From an uncultured Caryophanales bacterium (GTDB taxonomy: Bacteria; Bacillota_I; Bacilli_A; RFN20; CAG-449), in the NCBI GenBank assembly GCA_945873815.1, contig CAMCEE010000002.1, positions 1 through 64,000 on the forward strand: a stretch of DNA of 64,000 bases, read 5' to 3'. Shown here in pieces: positions 38,778 through 49,148 of this stretch; within the stretch, counting starts at the first letter, position 1, and every line of letters starts with the position of its first letter. The translations under genes and the position numbers were made by a program. The notes under the pieces were generated by a model. The model was not told the origin of the DNA. It saw only the letters and a program-made list of their open reading frames with translations, and ran no database searches.

Positions 38778-40283
38778 ATGGATAGAACATATATTTGTAT
38801 CGACTTAAAATCATTTTATGCTTCCGTTGAATGCGTAGAAAGAAAGCTAGATCCTTTAACAACGAACCTTGTTGTTGCAGATCAAAGTCGTACCGATAAA
38901 ACGATTTGTCTTGCTGTATCTCCATCTTTAAAATCTTTAGGTATTCCTGGTAGAGAAAGATTGTTTATCGTTAATCAAAAAGTAAAAGAAGCAAATATCG
39001 AAAGAATGAAGAAAACACCTAATGGAAGGTTTATTGGTAAATCAAGCAATTATGAGGAATTGAAGAATAATATAGAATTAGAAATTGGATTTGAGATTGC
39101 TACTCCTCAAATGGCAAAATATATTGAAATAAGTTCTAAAATATATAATGTTTACTTGAAATATGTGGCAAAAGAAGATATTCATGTTTATTCAATCGAT
39201 GAAGTCTTTATGGATGTTACAAGATATCTTAAAGGAAGGAATATGGATGCATATACGCTTGCTGAAACGATGATTTTGGATGTTTTATCTACTACGGGTA
39301 TTACTGCAACTGCAGGAATTGGAACTAATATGTACTTAGCTAAAGTTGCGATGGATATTGTTGCAAAAAAGAAAAAACCTGATGAAAATGGGGTTAGAAT
39401 CGCTTCGCTTGATGAAATGCAATATCGTTTTGAATTATGGGATCATACTCCGTTAACGGATTTCTGGCGTGTAGGAAGAGGAATTGAAGAAAGATTAGAA
39501 AAACTTGGTCTTTATACGATGGGAGATATCGCATTATGTTCGGAAGGCAATGCAAATGATTATTATAATGAAGATTTATTGTATAAGGAATTTGGGGTCA
39601 ATGCCGAATTATTAATTGATCACGCTTGGGGATATGAACCAACAACGATAAGAGATATTAAGTCTTATAAGCCAAATGGAAAAAGCGTTAGTTCTGGTCA
39701 AGTTTTACATTGCGGATATGATTATATAAAGGCACGATTGATTGCAAAAGAGATGATAGATAATTTATCACTCGATTTAGTAAGTAAAAATCTTGTTACA
39801 AATCAAATTGGATTATATGTTGGATATGATATCAGTAATATAAGCGAAAAATATAGTGGTGAAGTTAAAAAAGATTATTATGGTCGAATAGCTCCTAAAT
39901 CTAGTCACGGCGCGATTAATCTTGGAGATTACACTTCCTCTTCAAAAAAAATGATTTGCGCTTTAGGTGAACTTTTTGATAACATTGTGAATCGAAAACT
40001 ACTGATTAGAAGAATAAATGTTTCTGCGAATAATGTTTTGTACGAGAATGAGGCAGAGAAGATTAGAAAAGTTGAACAATTATCTTTATTTGATTCTTAT
40101 GAAAGAAAAACTGAAAGTGAAAGAAAGAATAAGGAAGTTGAACAAAGAGAAAAGAAAGCACAAAAAACAATTCTGGAGATTAAAAAGAAATATGGTAAAA
40201 ATGCAATTCTAAAGGGAATGAATTATGAAGAAGGTTCAACTGCAAAAGAAAGAAACGAACAAATTGGAGGTCATAAAGCATGA
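38778..40283 (+). CDS. Y-family DNA polymerase (UmuC/UvrX-like)
   Basis: YICIDLKSFYASVECVERKLDPLTTNLVVAD...VYSIDEVFMDVT...GIGTNMYLAKVAMD. Confidence 0.9.
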   Translation: MDRTYICIDLKSFYASVECVERKLDPLTTNLVVADQSRTDKTICLAVSPSLKSLGIPGRERLFIVNQKVKEANIERMKKTPNGRFIGKSSNYEELKNNIELEIGFEIATPQMAKYIEISSKIYNVYLKYVAKEDIHVYSIDEVFMDVTRYLKGRNMDAYTLAETMILDVLSTTGITATAGIGTNMYLAKVAMDIVAKKKKPDENGVRIASLDEMQYRFELWDHTPLTDFWRVGRGIEERLEKLGLYTMGDIALCSEGNANDYYNEDLLYKEFGVNAELLIDHAWGYEPTTIRDIKSYKPNGKSVSSGQVLHCGYDYIKARLIAKEMIDNLSLDLVSKNLVTNQIGLYVGYDISNISEKYSGEVKKDYYGRIAPKSSHGAINLGDYTSSSKKMICALGELFDNIVNRKLLIRRINVSANNVLYENEAEKIRKVEQLSLFDSYERKTESERKNKEVEQREKKAQKTILEIKKKYGKNAILKGMNYEEGSTAKERNEQIGGHKA

Positions 40284-40696
40284 ATCCAAAATATGAGAAG
40301 ATTATAAATATTAAGCATCATTATCCTAAGAATCATAGAATCATGCCGATAGAAAATCGTGCAGCACAATTTGCTCCTTTTGCAGCTTTAACTGGATACG
40401 AGGAATCGATTCAAGAAGTCGGTAGAGAAGTAGAGAAAAAAAGAGAGCTTCTTGATAGTGAAAAGGACATAATAAATGATAAACTTAGGTACATTATCGA
40501 TAATAAAATACAAGGTGAAGTTAAAGTTATTTATTTTATAAAAGATAACAAAAAAGATGGTGGAAAATACGAAGAAATGACTTCATCGATAAGAAGGATA
40601 GATGAGGAAAATAGAGTTGTTATCTTTAAGAATAAAATGAAGATTTCTATTGATGATATCGTTAAAATCTATGGTGATTTTTTTCCATTTGAATGA
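40280..40696 (+). CDS. YolD-like protein
   Basis: ATGA-type overlap with the polymerase gene; HRIMPIENRAAQFAPFAALTGYEESI is typical of YolD-like partners of UvrX. Confidence 0.75.
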   Translation: MNPKYEKIINIKHHYPKNHRIMPIENRAAQFAPFAALTGYEESIQEVGREVEKKRELLDSEKDIINDKLRYIIDNKIQGEVKVIYFIKDNKKDGGKYEEMTSSIRRIDEENRVVIFKNKMKISIDDIVKIYGDFFPFE

Positions 40697-40728
40697 ATAA
40701 AAAAGCCCAATGTATTGGGCTTTTATTG
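40697..40728. terminator. Bidirectional terminator
   Basis: AAAAAAGCCCAAT GTA TTGGGCTTTTAT between convergent genes. Confidence 0.85.
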
Positions 40729-41844
40729 CATGTGTTTGATGAAGCATCTTCTTCTTTTATGTTGGATGCATTCAAAGTTTTTCCATTGGTTGATTATCGC
40801 AGTATTATCTTCTAAATTGAGATTTGTTTCTGCATATTTAATATTGTCATCTTTCAAATATTCTTGGAGTTTTGCAATGATTGCAGACGCGATACCTAAC
40901 ATTTGATATTGAGGTAATACACCGATTAATCCTAAATCAAGAATCTCAGGATTATTGACTGCACGTAGTACTTTTATTATGCAAGGTAAAGTTAAGTGAC
41001 CTTGTGATTTTTGAACAGCTTTTGCGATTGATGGGAAGCATAAGCCAAAGCAAACAACTTTATTGTTTTCGTCAAGAATAACTGCAACGTAACGAATATC
41101 GATAATTAATTTAAAGTTGCTGATAAGCATATCTTTCATTCCTTTAGTAAATGGAACAGTTCCATAGATATTCCTATAAGTTTCATCGAGTATCTCAAAA
41201 AATTGATCACCATATTTATTGATGAAATCATTCGCATTTTTTGATTCTCCAAAATGAAGTTTGCATCTGCGCATCATAAGATTTGAGATTCTAGCAAGAC
41301 GATTATTATCATCAATAGGAGAAAGAAGTTTACGTTCAACCCAGTCGACATCTTTTGTATAGCCGCAATTCTCAATTAGTTTTTGATAATAGGAATAATT
41401 GTATTGTTCTTCGAAAGTAGAAAGTTCTTCAAATCCTTCGATTAATAATCCTTCTCTTTCTAAATCACTATATCCTAAAGGACCAACTATGGTATCCATT
41501 CCTTTTTCTTTTGCCCATTTTTCGACGGCATTAAATAATGCATCTGCGACTTCTTGATCGTCAATTGCATCAAAACGAGTGAATCTTATGCGTTTACATT
41601 TATCTTTTTCATTGCTGACTTTTTGAAGGATTCCTTGTATTCTTCCTACAACCTTATTATCTCGATAAGCAAGATAAAATACATCTTCTGCTTGATCATG
41701 ATATACGTAAGATTTTTTAAACATTTTCATTTCATCTCCATATAGAGGCGGAACGAAATATGGATTATTTTTATATAGTTTTAATGGAAAATCAACAAAT
41801 GCTTTTCTTTCACTTGCTTTTTTTACTTCTCTAATCTCTATCAT
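40723..41844 (-). CDS. GNAT-fold N-acyltransferase-like protein
   Basis: VKKASERKAFVDFPLKLYKNNPYFVPPL...; LGLIGVLPQYQMLGIASAIIAKLQEYL acetyl-CoA-binding-like motif. Confidence 0.65.
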   Translation of the reverse strand: MIEIREVKKASERKAFVDFPLKLYKNNPYFVPPLYGDEMKMFKKSYVYHDQAEDVFYLAYRDNKVVGRIQGILQKVSNEKDKCKRIRFTRFDAIDDQEVADALFNAVEKWAKEKGMDTIVGPLGYSDLEREGLLIEGFEELSTFEEQYNYSYYQKLIENCGYTKDVDWVERKLLSPIDDNNRLARISNLMMRRCKLHFGESKNANDFINKYGDQFFEILDETYRNIYGTVPFTKGMKDMLISNFKLIIDIRYVAVILDENNKVVCFGLCFPSIAKAVQKSQGHLTLPCIIKVLRAVNNPEILDLGLIGVLPQYQMLGIASAIIAKLQEYLKDDNIKYAETNLNLEDNTAIINQWKNFECIQHKRRRCFIKHMQ

Positions 41845-41863
41845 AATTTAAACGTTTAATATT

Positions 41864-42733
41864 TTATCTATGTTTTGCATGGAAGCAAACACCAACACAT
41901 CCAGGACCACAATGTGCACCTGCAGTAGGGTTTACGTCTACTATCTCACAATCTAATCCTTCACCAAATTCCTTCTTTAAGGCAGCAATCATTGCTTTGG
42001 CACTATTAATACATCCAGTATTTGCAACGTATACTTTATGATTTAAAATATCATCTTCTAATTCACGTACATAACTTAATATTTTATCGATTGCATTTTT
42101 AGTACCTCTTGCTTTTGCAATACTTACCATTTGGCCATTTTCGTTCATGTAGATGATTGGTTTAATTCCAATCATATTTCCAAAGAATCCTGCAAAACCT
42201 GATACTCTTCCTGAACGAGCAAAGAATTTTAAATCTTCAGCATAGAAATAAACCGCATATCGATCGACGTTCTTGTGTCCCCATTCAATCATTTCTTCTG
42301 CTGTTTTTCCTTGTTTATATAGTTTTGCAAATTCTTGAATGAGACAATAGGAAATAGTTGTGATTCCTTTCGTATCGAATGAATAGAATTTTCTACCAGG
42401 GTATTTTTCTAATAATTCGTTAACCGCGAGATTCATGGAATTGAATGTCCCACTCATTGAAAGAGAAAAGTGAATATAGAATATATCGTCTCCATTTGCA
42501 AAATGAGGCTCGAAATATGCTTTATATTCTTCTTGATTGATTGCACAAGTTTTTGGAAGAACTCCTTCTCTTAATGAATTATAGTATTCTTCTGCATTGA
42601 AAACTTTAAAATCTTTATATGGGAAAATTGTTTTATCACCGATAATGTATGGCATGCTGATTAATTCAAAACCATTTTCTTTTGCGAATTCTGGTGTGAT
42701 ATCACAATCTGTATCTACGAAAACTTTTAACAT
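41864..42733 (-). CDS. DegV family (fatty-acid-binding) protein
   Basis: VFVDTDCDITPEFAKENGFELISMPYIIGD...; IHFSLSMSGTFNSMNLA; GAHCGPGCVGVCFH. Confidence 0.92.
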   Translation of the reverse strand: MLKVFVDTDCDITPEFAKENGFELISMPYIIGDKTIFPYKDFKVFNAEEYYNSLREGVLPKTCAINQEEYKAYFEPHFANGDDIFYIHFSLSMSGTFNSMNLAVNELLEKYPGRKFYSFDTKGITTISYCLIQEFAKLYKQGKTAEEMIEWGHKNVDRYAVYFYAEDLKFFARSGRVSGFAGFFGNMIGIKPIIYMNENGQMVSIAKARGTKNAIDKILSYVRELEDDILNHKVYVANTGCINSAKAMIAALKKEFGEGLDCEIVDVNPTAGAHCGPGCVGVCFHAKHR

Positions 42734-42895
42734 AAAAAACTCCTTAAATCATAATTAGATACACGATTAATGCATCTATATTACATGCTAAAGTTTATCA
42801 CAAAATCCTCGTCAATACAATACATTAGAAGTATGTAAAAAATGTAATTACACAACTATTTTTTTCTGTGATAGGGGAACATCTTTCTTATAAAT

Positions 42896-42935
42896 GATAT
42901 TTCAAATCAACTATAACGATATTTCAAATCAACTA
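42896..42935 (+). promoter_or_regulatory. Two perfect 18-bp direct repeats GATATTTCAAATCAACTA upstream of plsX
   Basis: Copies at 42896-42913 and 42918-42935; 22-bp period. Confidence 0.7.
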
Positions 42936-43028
42936 ATTTATTCATTTATTTTTTTAATCTAGAAATGGAAAAATTGATATCTTCTATTATTAATGTTAAA
43001 ATCTAAGAATAGAAAGAAGGATATGAAT

Positions 43029-44039
43029 ATGATAAAAATTGTTGTGGATGCTTTCGGTGGAGATAAAAGCCCTTATGTCAATGTTGAAGGAGCAATTAAA
43101 GCATTAAACGAAATCGCTGATTTAGAGATTATTTTCACAGGAGATTCAACTATCTTAAATGAAGAATTAAAAAAGTACAAATACGACGAAAGAAGAGTTT
43201 CTATTGTTCATGCACCAGATATAATAACATGCGACGAAATTCCAACAATCGCTTTAAAAACGAAAAAGGAAAGTTCTTTAGTTAAAGCATATGATTTAGT
43301 AAAGAATAATGAAGATATTGGTGGATTAGTTTCAACTGGATCAACTGGTGCAATATTAACAGGGTCTGTATTAAAAACAAGAAGACTTCCAGGAGTTATA
43401 AGACCTGCATTTTGTCCAATTCTTCCAACGATGAATCATAGTGTAGTAGGAGTTTGTGATAGTGGTGCGAACGCTTCTTGTACTGTAGATAATCTTGTGC
43501 AATTTGCTTTAATGGGTAGCTTATATATGGAAAAAGCATATGGAAAGAAGAACCCTCGAGTTGCATTGCTTAATATCGGAACAGAAGAAGAAAAAGGCGA
43601 TGAATTAAGAAAAGAAACGTATCAAAGATTAAAGAATATGAAGGAAATAAATTTCGTTGGAAATATGGAAAGTAGAGATTTACTTTCTGGTAAATATGAT
43701 TTAGTAGTTTGCGATGGTTTTGCAGGTAATGTTTTGATTAAATCAACAGAAGGAACGGCATTAGAATTATTAAAATTATTAAAGAAATCCTTTATGAAGG
43801 GAATTAAGAATAAATTAGGAGCATTACTTTTAAAAAAGGAAATTTATTCTATAAAAGATTTTATGGATTATAACAATTACGGTGGTGGAGTGATGCTTGG
43901 AGTTAATAAAACAATCATAAAAGGACATGGCAGTTCAAAAACAAATGCAATCTATAATTGTGTAAAACAAGCTTATACATTGGAAAAGAATAAACTCATT
44001 TCTGCAATTGGAGAAGCAATTAAACCTAAAGAAGACTAA
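43029..44039 (+). CDS. plsX: Phosphate acyltransferase PlsX
   Basis: MIKIVVDAFGGDKSPYVNVEGAIKAL...GLVSTGSTGAIL...VVCDGFAGNVLIKSTEG. Confidence 0.95.
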   Translation: MIKIVVDAFGGDKSPYVNVEGAIKALNEIADLEIIFTGDSTILNEELKKYKYDERRVSIVHAPDIITCDEIPTIALKTKKESSLVKAYDLVKNNEDIGGLVSTGSTGAILTGSVLKTRRLPGVIRPAFCPILPTMNHSVVGVCDSGANASCTVDNLVQFALMGSLYMEKAYGKKNPRVALLNIGTEEEKGDELRKETYQRLKNMKEINFVGNMESRDLLSGKYDLVVCDGFAGNVLIKSTEGTALELLKLLKKSFMKGIKNKLGALLLKKEIYSIKDFMDYNNYGGGVMLGVNKTIIKGHGSSKTNAIYNCVKQAYTLEKNKLISAIGEAIKPKED

Positions 44040-44828
44040 TTAGTGTCTTCTTTTTATTAGGAGAGAAATAATAATATTTAATAATAAAGTAATAATCGAT
44101 AGGATGATGATTCCAAGCATTACTAGATCTAATTTGAATGTTTGACCTCCATACATTAATAGATATCCTATACCTTTTCTTGAAACGAGAAATTCTCCAA
44201 CAATTACTCCAACCCAAGATAATCCAATATTGACTTTTAGTTGGGATAGTAAACCCTCAAATGAAGAAGGAAAAACTACTTTTAGTAATAATTGAAGGCG
44301 ATTAGCGTTTAATACTTTCATCATTTTGATAAGGTTTTTATCAACATTATTGAAATAAGATAAACAGGATAATACAGTTATAATGATAGAAAATGATATC
44401 GCGATACTTATTATTCCTTTTTCGTTTGTTCCAAAATAGATAATTAATATTGGTCCTAATGCGGTTTTTGGAATTGCATTAAGCGTGATTAAATAAGGAT
44501 CTAGAATATCGTTCACTCGAGGAAATAAATATAATATTGATGCGATTATTATTCCACTTATTGAAGAAAGAACAAGAGCAAAAATCATCTCTTTTGTAGT
44601 CACAAGAATATGAGGAAATAATTCACCTGATTTTATCATTTCTATTAGTAACTCAGTTATTCTTAATGGGGATGAAACAAGAAACGGATTAAGCAAGTTT
44701 ACTCTAGTAAGAATTTCCCAGAGAAATATAAAAGATATCAATATGAATATTTGAAGAAATAGAGTAATCATTTTCTTTCTCTTTGTTTTTCTTAAATATT
44801 CTTTGTACGACTTAATCATTCTTTTCAC
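44040..44828 (-). CDS. NitT/TauT-type ABC transporter permease
   Basis: NAIPKTALGPILIIYFG...; LLSQLKVNIGLSWVGVIVGEFLVSRKGIGYLL. Confidence 0.9.
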   Translation of the reverse strand: MKRMIKSYKEYLRKTKRKKMITLFLQIFILISFIFLWEILTRVNLLNPFLVSSPLRITELLIEMIKSGELFPHILVTTKEMIFALVLSSISGIIIASILYLFPRVNDILDPYLITLNAIPKTALGPILIIYFGTNEKGIISIAISFSIIITVLSCLSYFNNVDKNLIKMMKVLNANRLQLLLKVVFPSSFEGLLSQLKVNIGLSWVGVIVGEFLVSRKGIGYLLMYGGQTFKLDLVMLGIIILSIITLLLNIIISLLIKRRH

Positions 44829-44884
44829 CTTAATATATGATATGTTTTTTTATAGATATATCTTGATAAATGTGTATTCACCTA

Positions 44885-45616
44885 TTATTCATCAAGATTT
44901 GAAAATACTTCGTTAAAAAGAAGCGTAAAATCTTTGTGTTTTCTTCTTTCACTAGGCGATAGATTAACAAAAGGAATATTTATTATTTTAACGATTGAAC
45001 AAGGTCTTTTTGATAGAATGATAATTCGATTTGATAAGGCGATTGCTTCAGATATATCATGCGTTACGATAAGTGATGAAATCTTTTCGTTTTTAATTAT
45101 TTTAAATACATCTTCTTGAACAAATAATTTTGTTTGTGCGTCAAGCGCAGAAAACGGTTCATCGAGTAAAAGAAGATTTGGCCTTAATACAAGAGTTCTT
45201 ATTAAACTAACTCTTTGTTTCATTCCACCCGATAAATCGTTTGGATAATGCTTTTTAAATGATGATAATCCATATTTATCAATCAATTCTATCGCATATT
45301 TAATGTTATCTTTAGTTTTGATTTTTTTAATTTCTAAAGGAAAAATGACATTGTCTAGTACATTTCTCCAAGGTAATAATGCATCTTTTTGAAACATATA
45401 TCCTAATTTAGCATTAGATATGATTTCTCCTTCATTTTGTTCTTCAAGTGAAGAAATGATATTTAATATTGTAGATTTACCACATCCTGAAGGTCCAATT
45501 ATAGAAACTATCTCATTTTCATCAATTGAAAAAGAAACATTAGAGATTACATTTGTTTCTCCATTCATAGAATAAAAAGTCTTACTTATTCTATTTAATT
45601 TAACTAATTCACTCAT
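44885..45616 (-). CDS. NitT/TauT-type ABC transporter ATP-binding protein
   Basis: SIIGPSGCGKSTIL; MFQKDALLPWRNVLDNV; LSGGMKQRVSLIRTL; LLLDEPFSALD. Confidence 0.93.
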   Translation of the reverse strand: MSELVKLNRISKTFYSMNGETNVISNVSFSIDENEIVSIIGPSGCGKSTILNIISSLEEQNEGEIISNAKLGYMFQKDALLPWRNVLDNVIFPLEIKKIKTKDNIKYAIELIDKYGLSSFKKHYPNDLSGGMKQRVSLIRTLVLRPNLLLLDEPFSALDAQTKLFVQEDVFKIIKNEKISSLIVTHDISEAIALSNRIIILSKRPCSIVKIINIPFVNLSPSERRKHKDFTLLFNEVFSNLDE

Positions 45617-45765
45617 ATTCTCACCATGATATCTTATGAATAAATTAAAATATCGTTTCTTTTATTGCATATAATATTATTATTTTCTTATTCTTCTTTT
45701 AAATAATATAATAAAAATGTAAAATGGAGAGAAAGAAAGAATCAAGATTTGATTAGGGTAAATAT

Positions 45766-46434
45766 ATGAAAGTAAATGATAACATCTTAAATTTTTACGA
45801 TTTATATTCTAATGATGATAACATTGTTTATCGCGCAGTATTAAAAAAGAAAGATTGGTTGTTTAGACGTTTATTTATCCCATGCAATTTTCATTCTTTG
45901 AAGATAGATAATGTTATCACTTATCCAGATCTATTCGGACTTATGGACCAAAGCTTTGTTTTTCAAAAACTAGTTTTGGATGAATCAAAGTTTGAAGGGA
46001 ATGAAAGAAAGATTAAAAGAATTGTAAACGAATTTAATAAACGTTTTAAGATAAGATATGCTTATGAACGAATCGTACCAATGGATGATTCTTCAACATT
46101 TTGGATTGAGATGGATTTTACTAAATTAGATAAAAAGACTTATAATGATTTGGTTTGTAATTTTTACCCTTGTATTCCAAATATTGATGAAATGGATTTA
46201 TTTTATGATGAAACTAAAGATATTGATTTATTGAAGTATCCAATGATTGGAGAAAACGGTAAATGGGTCTTTATTATTGATCATCAATTAATGGTTAATG
46301 ATCGTGTATACATGCAAAATTGTTTTAAAAAAATATGGTATAATTCTCATCTTCTAGAGAATGAACAAATAGAGGCGATTAAAGAAATTGCAGAAGCAAA
46401 TCTAGTGGAAGCGGGTGATTATTATGATAAATAA
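45766..46434 (+). CDS. Hypothetical protein
   Basis: 222-aa ORF, overlaps the downstream gene. Confidence 0.65.
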   Translation: MKVNDNILNFYDLYSNDDNIVYRAVLKKKDWLFRRLFIPCNFHSLKIDNVITYPDLFGLMDQSFVFQKLVLDESKFEGNERKIKRIVNEFNKRFKIRYAYERIVPMDDSSTFWIEMDFTKLDKKTYNDLVCNFYPCIPNIDEMDLFYDETKDIDLLKYPMIGENGKWVFIIDHQLMVNDRVYMQNCFKKIWYNSHLLENEQIEAIKEIAEANLVEAGDYYDK

Positions 46435-47530
46435 AGAACTATACCATCAATTGTATATTACAAGAAAGTATCCTCCTGAATTTGAGGAATATCTTTTTCA
46501 TGTATTATTGAAAGTTAATGAAATAGTTTCCGAGAGATTAAATAAATCAAATGGAATCTTTTCTTGCAATGTTGATCCTGTTGTTTCACTTCGTTATGTA
46601 GTTGAAGAGCATATATACAATATGAGTTTAATTGAAAAAGTATACGTTGATAAATTCTTAAAAACAAAAGAATACTATGATCATTTAGTTAGAGTAGTAT
46701 CTGATAAAGTCTTTTTCAACGAATATCTTGAATATCATGCTGTATCGTATATATCAAAATATAATCCTTTAATTTCTACATTAGAATTGTTTTTGAATTA
46801 CATTATTAATAAATATGAGCAATTGCCAAGTAATTCTTCAATAGAACCAAAGATAAAATTAGATATATTGAAGAAAGGATTCTTCATGATTAAATCTGTT
46901 TTGAATTTATTATGTGATGGATATGAAACAGAGGCTTTTTCTACATGGAGAACGATTCATGAGGTAGAATGTGTTGCGAAGATTTTAGATGAAAAGCCAT
47001 ATCTTACGGAATCATATTATCTCCATATGCATTATAATTCGATTTATCGTGGTGGAGAAAAAGATAAGGAAAAAGTTGATGCGTTCTATGAAGAAGTTAA
47101 AGGTAAATTGAAAAAATGGGATTTAAAATCAAAAGATTTTAAGAAATTTTTAGAATATGGTTGGTTATTAGATATTAAGAACTGGAAAGAAGAATATCCA
47201 GAATTGAAACTTAATTTCCGTAAAGGCTTAGAATATGTTGCAGGGTTAGGTGCATATTCTAATCTATATGAGTCGAGTAGTGAAATAGCTCATGGATCTC
47301 CTTTATTAATATATTCAAGCAAGCCATATTATTTGAATATAACAATCATGTGTTTATATGAAACGTTCATTAGAATGGAATCGATGTTCGCAAGAGAAGT
47401 GGAAAAAGTAAAAGATATCGATTCAACTGCTTATTTTGGAATGAGAAATATCTATATTCCTGAAGTTAGAAAGAATATCTTAAAACTTAGGTTATTGTTA
47501 GATTATCATAATTCTAGCGATGATGAATAA
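46424..47530 (+). CDS. DUF5677-like protein
   Basis: FSTWRTIHEVECVAKIL...YSNLYESSSEIAHGSPL resembles DUF5677; ATG at 46424 preferred over GTG at 46415. Confidence 0.6.
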   Translation: MINKELYHQLYITRKYPPEFEEYLFHVLLKVNEIVSERLNKSNGIFSCNVDPVVSLRYVVEEHIYNMSLIEKVYVDKFLKTKEYYDHLVRVVSDKVFFNEYLEYHAVSYISKYNPLISTLELFLNYIINKYEQLPSNSSIEPKIKLDILKKGFFMIKSVLNLLCDGYETEAFSTWRTIHEVECVAKILDEKPYLTESYYLHMHYNSIYRGGEKDKEKVDAFYEEVKGKLKKWDLKSKDFKKFLEYGWLLDIKNWKEEYPELKLNFRKGLEYVAGLGAYSNLYESSSEIAHGSPLLIYSSKPYYLNITIMCLYETFIRMESMFAREVEKVKDIDSTAYFGMRNIYIPEVRKNILKLRLLLDYHNSSDDE

Positions 47531-47534
47531 TAAA

Positions 47535-47588
47535 AAAAGAACTCGATAGGAGACCTAATATATTGTCCCTATTGAGTTCTGTTTTTTA
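47535..47588. terminator. Bidirectional terminator
   Basis: AAAAAAAGAACTCGATAGG ... CCCTATTGAGTTCTGTTTTTT. Confidence 0.8.
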
Positions 47589-47593
47589 TATGG

Positions 47594-49120
47594 TTATAGA
47601 GTTACTGGAACGAGGAAGTAAACAAGGAATAAAGCGCATACGACAATTGATACGATGGAAACGCTGTATTTTGGAAGAGTTACTTTACCTTTCTTTTTGT
47701 CTATTGCATATTTAACTAAATCAACAACATAAACAAGTGAAGAGATGATGACGTATGAGATCATTCCAATTCCAATTCCTTTTGTAATCGAATACGATAA
47801 TACCATCATAATGATTGTTAAGAATGCTGGAACTGCGTTAGTAATCTCTTTAAAATCTATATCTTTGACATTTGACATCATTAGTACACCGACATACATC
47901 AATGCTCCTGCAGCTGCAGCACTTGGAATAAATGCAAATAATGGTAATAAGAAGATTGATAGGAAGAATAATAATGCAGTTACTAATGATGTGAAACCAG
48001 TTTTACCTCCTGCTGCAACTCCTGCGCCGGATTCTACAAATGTTGTAACAGTTGAAGTACCTACTGCAGCACCTAAAACAGTTGCGATTGAATCAGCATA
48101 CATGATTTTGTTGTAGTTTATTGGTTTACCATTTTCATCGATTAATCCAGCGTTAGTTGCACATCCAACTACCGTTCCCATAGTATCGAACATATCGATC
48201 ATAGAAAATGTGATGACAAGCATAACGCATGTTGCTAGAGAACCTTCTGGAAATGAGAAGCCTTCAGTAAAACAAGAGAAGAACACACCCTTACTTGGAT
48301 CCATTGAGAAAAAATTTGAAAAATTCTCCCAGAATTTCCATGTGACTCCAGGAACGTTTTCAATAAGGCAATCAACTGAAGTAACTCCAAGAGGAAGAGC
48401 AAGCAATGTGCCTGCGAAAATACCGATGATGACAGCTCCTTTAACTTTATAATGTGATAATACAGCAATAACGATGAATGAGAATAAACCAACAATTGCA
48501 GTTCTACCAGGGCCCCCAAGCGCCCAGTTTGCACTGCTAGTTAAATCGACAAAACCTGAGATGACGTATGGGTCACTTACAATGATTTTTGAGTTTTGGA
48601 AACCAATGTAAGCGATAAATAAACCAATACCTACTGTGATTGCCTTTCTTACTGAAGATGGAATACCTTCAAAGATTTTTTCTCTTAACGAAATAAGCTT
48701 TCCTGTTTCTTTATTTTTTCCACAAGGAATAATTGTTAATAGAAAGAAAATAATACCGCTTATGAGAACTAATAATAGAGCGTTTCCTAATGTGAAACTA
48801 AATCCTAAAGCACCTCCAACGATTGTTCCAACTGTTGAATTTAGTCCCATTCCAGAAGCTTGTGCAAATGGCATTTTTGCTAAGAGGGACATTAATAATG
48901 TTCCTATTATTGCTCCAAGTGCAGTGGCAATAAATAATGAGGACCATCTAGGGTCAGCTGTGCCACCCCATAGAATTGAGTTTGGGTTGACAATTAAAAT
49001 GTAAGACATTGCTAAGAAGGTAGCGATACCTGCGATGATTTCTTCTTTGAATGATGAATGATGTTTGCTAATTCCAAAGAAACCATCTGCTTTCTCTTTT
49101 AGAGACATTTTACTATTCAT
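47594..49120 (-). CDS. NCS2-family purine permease (PbuG/AdeP-like)
   Basis: FKEEIIAGIATFLAMSYILIVNPNSIL...; GAAVGTSTVTTFVESGAGVAAGGKTGFTSLV. ATG at 49120 has RBS AGAAAGGA; the ORF-track N-terminus runs into the riboswitch. Confidence 0.93.
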   Translation of the reverse strand: MNSKMSLKEKADGFFGISKHHSSFKEEIIAGIATFLAMSYILIVNPNSILWGGTADPRWSSLFIATALGAIIGTLLMSLLAKMPFAQASGMGLNSTVGTIVGGALGFSFTLGNALLLVLISGIIFFLLTIIPCGKNKETGKLISLREKIFEGIPSSVRKAITVGIGLFIAYIGFQNSKIIVSDPYVISGFVDLTSSANWALGGPGRTAIVGLFSFIVIAVLSHYKVKGAVIIGIFAGTLLALPLGVTSVDCLIENVPGVTWKFWENFSNFFSMDPSKGVFFSCFTEGFSFPEGSLATCVMLVITFSMIDMFDTMGTVVGCATNAGLIDENGKPINYNKIMYADSIATVLGAAVGTSTVTTFVESGAGVAAGGKTGFTSLVTALLFFLSIFLLPLFAFIPSAAAAGALMYVGVLMMSNVKDIDFKEITNAVPAFLTIIMMVLSYSITKGIGIGMISYVIISSLVYVVDLVKYAIDKKKGKVTLPKYSVSIVSIVVCALFLVYFLVPVTL

Positions 49121-49148
49121 TTTTGAATCCTTTCTGCTTTTGAAAAAA

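Noticed and set aside
47745-49004. Antisense ORFs within the NCS2 permease
   Set aside because: Overlap a confident CDS; low-complexity translations typical of shadow frames.
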